The notes beneath the pieces are model-generated. The model made no database searches and had not been told where the DNA came from. It saw nothing but the letters and a program-made list of their open reading frames with translations. The position numbers were made by a program, and so were the translations under genes. A stretch of DNA of 34,075 nucleotides from Rickettsiales bacterium (GTDB lineage Bacteria > Pseudomonadota > Alphaproteobacteria > Rickettsiales > UBA1997): the NCBI GenBank assembly GCA_005787525.1, contig SYAR01000054.1, positions 1 through 34,075 of the forward strand. The letters run 5' to 3'. This document shows, one piece after another, positions 27,098 to 34,073 of the stretch (position 1 is the stretch's first letter; each line of letters starts with the position of its first letter).

Positions 27098-29113
27098 ATG
27101 TCGATTAAAACTGAATTCAAAATCATCGCCGACCACCTTCGCTCTTCTTGCTTCTTAATTGCCGACGGCATCTTGCCAAGCAACGAAGGACGCGGTTATG
27201 TCTTGCGTCGTATTATGCGAAGAAGCATGCGTCAAATTCATAAATTGGGTGCCAAAGAACCTTTAATGTTTAAGTTGGTTGATATTTTAATTAAAGAAAT
27301 GGGTGCTTCCTATCCGGAATTGACAAGGGCTCGCGACGTTATCATCGAAACTCTAAAAGGCGAAGAAGAAAAATTTCGTGAAACTTTAGAAAAGGGTTTA
27401 AAAATTTTAGATGATGAAATTTTAAACAATAAAAGTGCCAAATTTTCTGGCGCCATCGCCTTCAAACTCTATGATACTTATGGCTTCCCACTTGATTTAA
27501 CCCAAGATATTTGTAAAGAAAAAAAGCTCGAAGTTGATGTTGAAGAATTTGAAAAAGAAATGGAATTACAACGCGAGCGTGCCCGCAAAAACTGGGTCGG
27601 CAGTGGCGAAATTAGCGAAGATAAATTATTTTTTGAACTCAAAGAAAAATTTGGCGAAACCGAATTTTTATATCATCAAACCACCAAAAATAAAGCCAAA
27701 ATTTTAGGAATTTACCAAAATTTTTGCGCCATTGATGAAATTTCTTCGAGTCACAAAAATTCGTCGGATTCGATTTTTATAATTCTCGACAAAACGCCAT
27801 TTTACGCTACTTCGGGCGGTCAAAAAGGCGATGATGGAAATATTGTTTTAGCCAAAGAAATTAACGAAAATTCAATTATTGATTATCAAAAAATTCAAAA
27901 TTGCATCGATATTTTTGAAACTAAAAAATTTGCTGGCAATTTATTCGCTCATTTCGTTAATGATTTCAAAGGAAATTTCAAAGTCGGTGATGAAATTTTA
28001 GCCCTAGTCAATAATCGCCATCGCCAAATGCGAGCCCAAAATCACTCGGCGACGCACCTACTCCACAAAGCTTTGAAGCAAGTTTTAGGCAATTCAATTT
28101 CGCAAAAAGGTTCGAATGTCGATGTCAAACAATTGACTTTCGATTTCAATTTAAATCGCGCGATGACCACTCTTGAAATTGAACAAGTTGAAGAGTTAGT
28201 TAATTTTTATATTCGCCAAAATTCGGCGGTTGACACCAAAGAAATGGAGCTCGAAGAAGCCAGAGAATCTGGAGCCGAAGCCCTTTTTGGCGAAAAATAT
28301 GACAGCAAAGTGCGCGTAGTAAAAATGGGTCCGTCGGTTGAGTTATGCGGTGGAACGCATGTAGTTAACACCGGAAATATCGGAGTTTTTAAAATTATTT
28401 CTGAAAATGGAGTTGCCTCAGGAGTGCGTCGCATCACCGCCAAAAGCGGTTTTTATGCTTTGCAACATTTAAAACTACAAGAACAAAAACTCGTCGCCAT
28501 TCTCGATTCTTTAAAAGTTAAACAACAATTTGATGAAGTAAAAATTGACGATAATGAATTTTTGTCGAACAAGGTTGGCTTCAATGATAATAGTTTTTTT
28601 GTCGATGAAAATTCATCTTCAATAATTAGCGACAGTCAAAGAAAATCAATGCTCGAAGCCCTTAACAAAACCGCTAAAATTGGCGAAGACTGGCAACAAA
28701 ATTTGAAGGATAAAGACAAAGAAATCGAAAAATTAAAAAAACAAATTTGGCGACATAATTTAAAAACTTTGCAAAGCGAAAATGTTGGCGAAATTAAAAT
28801 TGCCAATTATTTATTTGATGAAACTGACGCCAAAGATTTACGCGAAATAACCAATGAAGTCAAATCTTGGAGCAATTTTTCTCAAGCGCAAATTTTGGCA
28901 TTTTTTGCCCAAAAAGATCAAAAAATTTCTTTATGTTTGTCGCTTTCAACTGATTTACAAAATCGCTTCGACGCTTCGAAACTAATCACCGCAATGATCG
29001 CCAAACTTGACGGCAAAGGCGGAGGTGGCAAAAAAGATTTCGCGATGGGAGGCGGAACCAATATTGACGGCGTTAAAGAAGCAATCGCGGTTTTGAAAGA
29101 TAGTTTAAAATAG
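27098..29113 (+). CDS. alaS: Alanyl-tRNA synthetase lacking the aminoacylation domain
   Basis: A 671-residue reading frame matching the C-terminal three quarters of AlaRS. It begins MSIKTEFKIIADHLRS, which aligns with E. coli AlaRS at about residue 276. The class II motifs 1-3, including the GMGLERI region, are absent both here and immediately upstream. Retained parts are the tRNA-recognition helices (SNEGRGYVLRRIMRRSMRQ, LYDTYGFPLDLTQDI), the editing domain with H316, H320, C417 and H421 (NHSATHLLH and CGGTHV), and the C-Ala domain ending with GKGGGGKKDFAMGGG. The frame has no internal stop and a plausible ATG. It could be the second chain of a split AlaRS, an editing-only protein, or a freshly broken gene. 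The orphan ParA gene ends 51 bases upstream, so the break coincides with foreign DNA. Activity alone would be limited to editing or tRNA binding. Confidence 0.88.
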   Translation: MSIKTEFKIIADHLRSSCFLIADGILPSNEGRGYVLRRIMRRSMRQIHKLGAKEPLMFKLVDILIKEMGASYPELTRARDVIIETLKGEEEKFRETLEKGLKILDDEILNNKSAKFSGAIAFKLYDTYGFPLDLTQDICKEKKLEVDVEEFEKEMELQRERARKNWVGSGEISEDKLFFELKEKFGETEFLYHQTTKNKAKILGIYQNFCAIDEISSSHKNSSDSIFIILDKTPFYATSGGQKGDDGNIVLAKEINENSIIDYQKIQNCIDIFETKKFAGNLFAHFVNDFKGNFKVGDEILALVNNRHRQMRAQNHSATHLLHKALKQVLGNSISQKGSNVDVKQLTFDFNLNRAMTTLEIEQVEELVNFYIRQNSAVDTKEMELEEARESGAEALFGEKYDSKVRVVKMGPSVELCGGTHVVNTGNIGVFKIISENGVASGVRRITAKSGFYALQHLKLQEQKLVAILDSLKVKQQFDEVKIDDNEFLSNKVGFNDNSFFVDENSSSIISDSQRKSMLEALNKTAKIGEDWQQNLKDKDKEIEKLKKQIWRHNLKTLQSENVGEIKIANYLFDETDAKDLREITNEVKSWSNFSQAQILAFFAQKDQKISLCLSLSTDLQNRFDASKLITAMIAKLDGKGGGGKKDFAMGGGTNIDGVKEAIAVLKDSLK

Positions 29114-29155
29114 ATTTAAAAGATTTATCTAAAAGAATTAATTTTTCAAAAATTT

Positions 29156-29338
29156 TTATGAAATTTTTTGCCAAAAATCTTGATGCGTCAGAAAAGATTG
29201 AGGATTTTTATTATATTGTTTGGCAATTTTTAAAATTTTTTTTTCGTAAATTTTCGCTAAAATAAAATTAAAAATTGAACTAAATTTTATTGAAAATGAA
29301 GTTAAAGAATTGCTCATTTTTTGATTATTTTTTTTCAT
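29156..29338 (-). CDS. Small hypothetical protein
   Basis: A 60-codon frame in the 272-base gap between alaS and the RhuM gene, on the RhuM strand and 47 bases downstream of it. The product is basic with an aromatic helix (FSSIFNFILAKIYEKKILKI) and ends THQDFWQKIS. I recognise no family. The gap shows no other gene and no strong terminator. The coherent tail hints at coding, but the start and reality of the gene are uncertain. Confidence 0.25.
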   Translation of the reverse strand: MKKNNQKMSNSLTSFSIKFSSIFNFILAKIYEKKILKIAKQYNKNPQSFLTHQDFWQKIS

Positions 29339-29385
29339 ATTTTTTGGTGTGTTTTTGATTGATTAATTTGATTCTATATTGAATT

Positions 29386-30390
29386 TTATTTTTTGTTTTT
29401 TTTAATTAAATTTTCTAATTCTTTTAAATCTTCTTCATCAGCAATTTTAGCATCATAGGCTTTTCTTCTAGAATCAAAATCTTCATAAATTTCTCTTACT
29501 TTTTCTTCCATTTTTTTATTAGAAATTTTGCCGTTATGATCAAGAACTTTGTAATCATTTGAGGATAAAACTCGGTCAATATTTTCTTGCCAAAATTTCA
29601 TGATTATAACTTCGCGGTTTTTGGCGCGAAGCTCTGCCGTTTCTAGAAAAATAACCGTTAAACGATTCAGCGTATCTATTTCATCCGCTGTTAAATAATT
29701 CTTAGCGATAATAATATCTTGTTTTCTAACAACCTTTCCTCTCCAAGATGTTAGTGCCATGTTTGGCTTATTAGCATCCGCCCTTGAAACAATTAACTCT
29801 CCGGCAGTTTTTGATGTCACCGCAAAAATTAATTTATTTTGCGCTTCGGCAAAAAACATTTGCGTCGCTTTATCGCTCGAATCATAATCACTAGAAAGTT
29901 TAAACAAATCTTTAACCTTCTGATAAAATCTCTTTTCCGAAGCGCGAATATCACGGATTCTTTCAAGCAATTCATCAAAATAATCTGGGCGACCATCGGG
30001 ATTTTTAAGCCTTTCATCATCCATCAAAAAACCTTTGATTAAATATTGAGAAAGGTTTTGATTCGCCCAAATTCTAAATTGCGTCCCCCTTTTGCCACGA
30101 ACCCGAAATCCAATCGCCATAATCATTTCTAGGTTGTAATGTGCAACATTATAATTCTTGCCATCAATGGCAGTTGTTAAGAAATACTTAATAACTGAAT
30201 TTTGTTCTAACTCCTTCTCTTTCAAGATTGCAGAGATGTGCATATTGATATTTGGTAATGAGGTGTCAAAAAGTTCAGTAATTTGTTTTTGATTAAGCCA
30301 AATATTGCCATCCCTAGCATATAAATTAACTTGGCTTTTCCCATCTTCGGTATTGTAAATAATGATTTGTGATGATTGATTTTTGTTCAT
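29386..30390 (-). CDS. RhuM family protein
   Basis: A 334-residue protein of the RhuM (virulence RhuM, COG3943) family. The N-terminal domain is distinctive: NIWLNQKQITELFDTSLPNI (residues 29-48), then FLTTAIDGKNYNVAHYNLEM and IAIGFRVRGKRGTQFRIWAN-type sequence. The C-terminal half is helical, with LTADEIDTLNRLTVIFLETAELRA. RhuM proteins lie in pathogenicity islands and near restriction or toxin loci; their biochemical role is not settled, and the N-terminal half looks like a DNA-binding helix-turn-helix. The start codon lies 10 bases after a 32-bp perfect palindrome that also precedes the Bro-N operon to the right. The leader AAAAATTATGAACAA is shared with that operon too, so the two are probably co-regulated. 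Confidence 0.92.
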   Translation of the reverse strand: MNKNQSSQIIIYNTEDGKSQVNLYARDGNIWLNQKQITELFDTSLPNINMHISAILKEKELEQNSVIKYFLTTAIDGKNYNVAHYNLEMIMAIGFRVRGKRGTQFRIWANQNLSQYLIKGFLMDDERLKNPDGRPDYFDELLERIRDIRASEKRFYQKVKDLFKLSSDYDSSDKATQMFFAEAQNKLIFAVTSKTAGELIVSRADANKPNMALTSWRGKVVRKQDIIIAKNYLTADEIDTLNRLTVIFLETAELRAKNREVIIMKFWQENIDRVLSSNDYKVLDHNGKISNKKMEEKVREIYEDFDSRRKAYDAKIADEEDLKELENLIKKNKK

Positions 30391-30400
30391 AATTTTTAAT

Positions 30401-30432
30401 TTTTAAAGGTGTCGAATTCGACACCTTTAAAA
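30401..30432. repeat. 32-bp perfect palindrome, copy 1 (putative operator)
   Basis: The half-site TTTTAAAGGTGTCGAA is followed immediately by its exact reverse complement. The palindrome ends 10 bases upstream of the RhuM ATG. An identical copy lies at 34042-34073. It can form a strong hairpin with an AATT loop, but no T-run follows on either strand, so it is not a standard terminator. Its place directly upstream of start codons suggests a repressor site or an RNA control element. A mobile-cassette boundary is the alternative. Confidence 0.85.
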
Positions 30433-30510
30433 TCTTCAATAAATTTAATTATTAAATAATTTTAAATTATAAAAGTTTTTTTAAAAATGAATAAGTTTTT
30501 TAATCAATAA

Positions 30511-30627
30511 ATGGAACCTCTTGGCATTTGGGAAAATATTTATAATCCTACTTTTAATTATGGCGAATTTGCCATAATTAAAAATCAGGCTGGATTTTTT
30601 GGGGGATTTGAAAAGATTATTTTATAA
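30511..30627 (+). pseudogene. KilA-N domain gene fragment
   Basis: A 38-codon frame in the gap between the RhuM gene and the GIY-YIG gene, on the opposite strand to both. It reads MEPLGIWENIYNPTFNYGEF then AIIKNQAGFFGGFEKIIL. This matches the central part of KilA-N proteins (LGxWExxxNPxFNxxEFxxxxxxAG) as I know them. The upstream frame is stopped by TAA directly before the ATG. The sequence after QAG departs from the family (LNSY... expected), so both ends are missing. KilA-N, Bro-N and RhuM genes often travel together in phage-derived loci. The rest of 30433-30641 is featureless AT-rich sequence. Confidence 0.7.
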
Positions 30628-30641
30628 AAAATTAAAAAACT

Positions 30642-31793
30642 TTATCTTTGAAAAATTTCTTCTTTTTCCAAATCATATCGATAATGAATTATCTCGCCAC
30701 TTAATACAAAATGAATTGCCTGCTCAATAATTTCCAAAGGAGCAATGAACCATTCACGAGGAATATGGCGCCTTCCTTCATTATCAAAAACATCCACATT
30801 TAAACAAGATGATCCAAAAAAATTATGCAATAATTGTTCAAGCTTTTGCGGATTCATGTTAAAGCATTTAAAGGTAGTAACTATTTTTACTGGAGCCATT
30901 AAATAAGTTGGATCTTGGATAGAATTTTTTATTCTCTCTTCCACCGAAATTTTTGAAAATCCGATTTTATAAAGATTCTTAATCAATTTTATTTCTTGCT
31001 TATCGCTTAATGATTTTACAACATAAATATAGCCAGTTTCTTGATCATCTTTTGTAATATTATAAAAATTATCCAATAAATGATCCTGATGCTCCGTAAC
31101 TCTTCGACCATCTCTATAAAGCTCTCTAGCTAATGATCTCAAGAGAAGATTGGATTCAGTTCCATTCTCAAAGATGCATCTAAGACGAGCATTTCTTTTT
31201 CCATTTATCGTCTCGAATTTTCCAACTTCTTCAATATAAACCAAGACACCCTTTAAAACAAAAAATGATCCTTTTTCTATATTTTGTTCTTTTCTAAAAG
31301 GCCAAAGTTTGCGTTTTTCAGATTTTAAATCTGCTTGACACTGAATAAATTTTTGCTCAAATTCTTTGAAGTTTTTACAAGGCTTTCTATTGGCGATGTA
31401 GTCCGGCATCGCAATTTCTTTTGGAATATTTTTTAAATTAAAAATATCATTTTTATCGCTTTCAAAAATTCCTAAATCATCATCCTCAAAAATATCTTTA
31501 AATGATTTAATTTCTTTTACTTCTTTGTGTAATAAATTAAATTCATCAAAATTAGACAGTCCTTCGATTTTTTCTTTTTTTTCACGAATTATGTTCAAAC
31601 GAGCATACAATTGATGCTCATTAATATCGCCCCCAGCCTTTGGCTCACGACCATTTTCTTTTACAAAATTATTTATCTCTTGGAATGAAGATAAAAGACG
31701 CTCATCAGTTGAAGTTGCCGCTTGTTTTGGCTTAACATTTAAAAGACCTAAATCGTCATCTTCTATCAATTTGAGTAAATCTTTTTTATCCAT
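30642..31793 (-). CDS. GIY-YIG nuclease family protein (T5orf172-type)
   Basis: A 383-residue protein with a C-terminal GIY-YIG nuclease domain at about 252-370. The GIY motif is GYIYVV (254-259) and the YIG motif is LYKIGFS (274-280). The catalytic Arg is probably R287 (EERIK) and the metal-binding Glu probably E319 in KLEQLLHNFF. The conserved EWF is at 347-349. The N-terminal half has no named fold; it carries the motif EDDDLG twice (11-16 and 103-108) and a SSFQEINNFVKENGREP segment that recurs in this family. GIY-YIG enzymes cut DNA with one metal ion. The ATG lies two bases after the helicase stop, so helicase and nuclease are translated from one mRNA. Together they look like a two-component DNA-processing, possibly defence, complex. 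Confidence 0.85.
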   Translation of the reverse strand: MDKKDLLKLIEDDDLGLLNVKPKQAATSTDERLLSSFQEINNFVKENGREPKAGGDINEHQLYARLNIIREKKEKIEGLSNFDEFNLLHKEVKEIKSFKDIFEDDDLGIFESDKNDIFNLKNIPKEIAMPDYIANRKPCKNFKEFEQKFIQCQADLKSEKRKLWPFRKEQNIEKGSFFVLKGVLVYIEEVGKFETINGKRNARLRCIFENGTESNLLLRSLARELYRDGRRVTEHQDHLLDNFYNITKDDQETGYIYVVKSLSDKQEIKLIKNLYKIGFSKISVEERIKNSIQDPTYLMAPVKIVTTFKCFNMNPQKLEQLLHNFFGSSCLNVDVFDNEGRRHIPREWFIAPLEIIEQAIHFVLSGEIIHYRYDLEKEEIFQR

Positions 31794-31795
31794 AC

Positions 31796-33715
31796 TTAAA
31801 TACCTTGTTTTCTGCGTTGATTCTGGATGTAAATTATAGCTTCAGCTAATCTCCTTTCCAAAGGATCAATCGAATTAATATTTGGTTGTATGCCATTATT
31901 ATTTTTAACAAAACTTTTAATTTTTGGCCAAAGAATAAGTGCTTCTTCATCACTCATTTGAATTCGATTTACCTCAATTGCTTCTTGAATAAGCCTTAAA
32001 ACACTTGTGGTTACAGACTTTGAAAGAATCTCAAAGGCTTGTTGGAAAGGGTTAATTCTGTCAATTAAATCAATATGCAAATCATCAATATTAATAAATC
32101 TTGATGATCCAATTATAAATTTTTTATTATCTTCGGTTTTGATCTCTGAGTTTTTTATGACCGAATCAACCACCACATATTGGCGAACTTCTTCAACTTC
32201 TGAACTTGAAAGATCGGGATATTTAATTTGGATAATTTTTGGAATCATTACTTTGTTAATCACTTCAGCATCAACATTTCCCGGCAATGCTTTTAACATT
32301 TGATTATCTTGTAAAATTGTCGCCTTTAAATCATTCAAATCGGATTCAATTATGTCTCTAACTCTCTTGGAACTTGGCTCTTTGAAACCTCTAATTTTAA
32401 TTTCTCCCGCTAAACTTTTATCATCATCATTTAATTTTGTTTTAAATTTAAAACTCGGTGCCAAAACCTGCTCCATCAGGAGCGAACATGTAATTGCTTT
32501 AAGCATATTATTCACCGAAATAGTAACCTTCTCATCAGTTGCATCTGGTTGAGCAATAAGATTAGTGAATTGTGCATGAGTTTTATTTTTACTATCTCGA
32601 GTGCAACGACCAATAATTTGAATTACCTCAGTTAGCGACCCACGATAGCCAACTGTTAAAGCATGTTCACAATATGGCCAATCAAAGCCTTCTTTTGCCA
32701 TACCAAGAGCAATAATCAAATCCATATCATTTTCTGATTTGATATTGCGAAGATATTCAGCAACTTTATCTCGATCATTTTCTTCAACTAAATTGGCAAT
32801 TTTTAAAATTTTACCATCTGAAAATCTTTTTACAAAAATAATCCCTGTTTTGTCATCTTGCTTCTCAACAACGCCAATTAAATCAATGATAGAATCAACT
32901 TCTTGATATTTATCTTTTGTCGATTCGCCCGCATTAACATTGGGAATATGAAGAATTGTTTTTTTGTCGGTATCAAGAATTTCTGCAATTGCGGAAGTAT
33001 ATTTTCCTTGATAAAAATGATAGCCAATTCCTAGCGATTTAAGATGATCATAGCCGTTTAATTGCTCGTAATAATTATAGGTTATTTTTGTAAATTTTTC
33101 TTCATCTTCGGGTATTAAAACCGCAACTCCATCTCCTCTAAAATAAGAACCAGTCATCGCCACAATATGGGCATTTGATTTTGTCATAATCAAATGCAAA
33201 AGGCTTCCGAGACGGCTATTTTCCTTATCCGCCGATACATGATGAAATTCATCAACCGCCAAAAGACAATTATCGAACTTGCTTTCATCAATTTGTTCAA
33301 AAGCAAATCGCAAAGTTGCGTGAGTGCAAATCAAAATTCTCGCATCCGAATTCATGAAGCGAATAAAGGCTTCAACCTTTTTATTATCACTTCCCGCAAC
33401 ACATAAATTATACTCATCTTGAGGCTCCCAATTAGCAAAAAAACCATGCGACATCAAATCAGTTTTACCAAAAGATCCGCCGATTGATTTTTCTGGAACG
33501 GCAATAATAACTTTTTTTATATCCTGTTTATAAAGCTTGTCCAAAGCAATAAACATCAATGCTCGAGACTTCCCCGAAGCAGGCGGAGCTTTTAAAAGTA
33601 AATATTGGGCATCTCTAGCTTGATATGCACGCTCTTGCATTTCACGCATTCCCATCTTGTTAATTTTGGTGCTTTCGCCGGTTTGTTCGTAATTTACTTC
33701 AACTATATTTGGCAT
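31796..33715 (-). CDS. SF2 DEAD/DEAH-type helicase, partner of the GIY-YIG nuclease
   Basis: I start it at the ATG at 33715 (639 residues, MPNIVEVNYEQTGES). This ATG overlaps the Bro-N stop as TAATG, the usual sign of translational coupling. The frame continues upstream to 33772 inside Bro-N, but that part reads as out-of-frame sequence. Motifs, numbered from this start, are Walker A APPASGKS (43-50), the Walker B variant DEFHH (155-159), motif III TGS (188-190), a motif V-like GMAKEGFDWPYC (338-349), and motif VI QIIGRCTR (366-373). A C-terminal part of about 230 residues is unassigned. The order of helicase then nuclease on one transcript suggests that it loads or moves the nuclease on DNA. 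It is not the Hachiman, Gabija or type I restriction layout that I know. Confidence 0.88.
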   Translation of the reverse strand: MPNIVEVNYEQTGESTKINKMGMREMQERAYQARDAQYLLLKAPPASGKSRALMFIALDKLYKQDIKKVIIAVPEKSIGGSFGKTDLMSHGFFANWEPQDEYNLCVAGSDNKKVEAFIRFMNSDARILICTHATLRFAFEQIDESKFDNCLLAVDEFHHVSADKENSRLGSLLHLIMTKSNAHIVAMTGSYFRGDGVAVLIPEDEEKFTKITYNYYEQLNGYDHLKSLGIGYHFYQGKYTSAIAEILDTDKKTILHIPNVNAGESTKDKYQEVDSIIDLIGVVEKQDDKTGIIFVKRFSDGKILKIANLVEENDRDKVAEYLRNIKSENDMDLIIALGMAKEGFDWPYCEHALTVGYRGSLTEVIQIIGRCTRDSKNKTHAQFTNLIAQPDATDEKVTISVNNMLKAITCSLLMEQVLAPSFKFKTKLNDDDKSLAGEIKIRGFKEPSSKRVRDIIESDLNDLKATILQDNQMLKALPGNVDAEVINKVMIPKIIQIKYPDLSSSEVEEVRQYVVVDSVIKNSEIKTEDNKKFIIGSSRFINIDDLHIDLIDRINPFQQAFEILSKSVTTSVLRLIQEAIEVNRIQMSDEEALILWPKIKSFVKNNNGIQPNINSIDPLERRLAEAIIYIQNQRRKQGI

Positions 33716-33990
33716 TATTTTTTGTTTTGAATTTTTTTTCCATCTGATGATGTTAATTTTAGTTCGTGACAATTTGTCACGACCTGACTTCCCTCATCTT
33801 TTAGTCTTTGTTTTAATTTTCGCCAATAAGCCTTTCCATCAATACTCTCAGTAAGTGCAGAACAAATATCAGAAACACTAAACCACCATTGTTTATTATG
33901 CCAAGTGCGACGAATTTGTTTTTCTTTAAATAAAATAATTGAATTTTCTTTTATATTATTTTGGATATTTTTGGCTATTTTATTGTTCAT
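33715..33990 (-). CDS. Short Bro-N domain protein
   Basis: A 91-residue protein, nearly all of it a Bro-N domain: ILFKEKQIRRTWHNKQWWFS (19-38), VSDICSALTES, YWRKLKQRLKDEGSQVVTNC, then LKLTSSDGKK. Phage antirepressors and BRO proteins carry this domain at the N-terminus and bind DNA. The usual C-terminal half (family members are about 250-300 residues) is missing. The coding sequence ends right after an A8 run and its stop overlaps the helicase start (TAATG). It is the first gene of a three-gene operon and follows the second copy of the palindrome by 51 bases. It may serve as regulator of that operon through the palindrome; this is inference. A -1 slip in the A8 run would fuse it in frame to the helicase. 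Confidence 0.78.
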   Translation of the reverse strand: MNNKIAKNIQNNIKENSIILFKEKQIRRTWHNKQWWFSVSDICSALTESIDGKAYWRKLKQRLKDEGSQVVTNCHELKLTSSDGKKIQNKK

Positions 33991-34041
33991 AATTTTTAGT
34001 TTTAGGGTTTATTTTTTGGTATTTTAGATTTTAATTTTAAT

Positions 34042-34073
34042 TTTTAAAGGTGTCGAATTCGACACCTTTAAAA
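34042..34073. repeat. 32-bp perfect palindrome, copy 2 (putative operator)
   Basis: Identical to the copy at 30401-30432, with the same flanking TTTTAAT on the gene side. It lies 51 bases upstream of the Bro-N start codon, ending two bases before the window edge. Both copies stand upstream of minus-strand units in the same relation, which supports shared control of RhuM and the Bro-N/helicase/nuclease operon. Confidence 0.85.

Noticed and set aside
27098-29113. AlaX-type free-standing editing protein.
   Set aside because: AlaX proteins are about 150-400 residues and lack the tRNA-recognition helices and the full C-Ala domain kept here; truncated or split alaS fits better.
30401-30432. The palindrome as an intrinsic terminator.
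   Set aside because: No T-tract follows on either strand and both copies lie upstream, not downstream, of genes.
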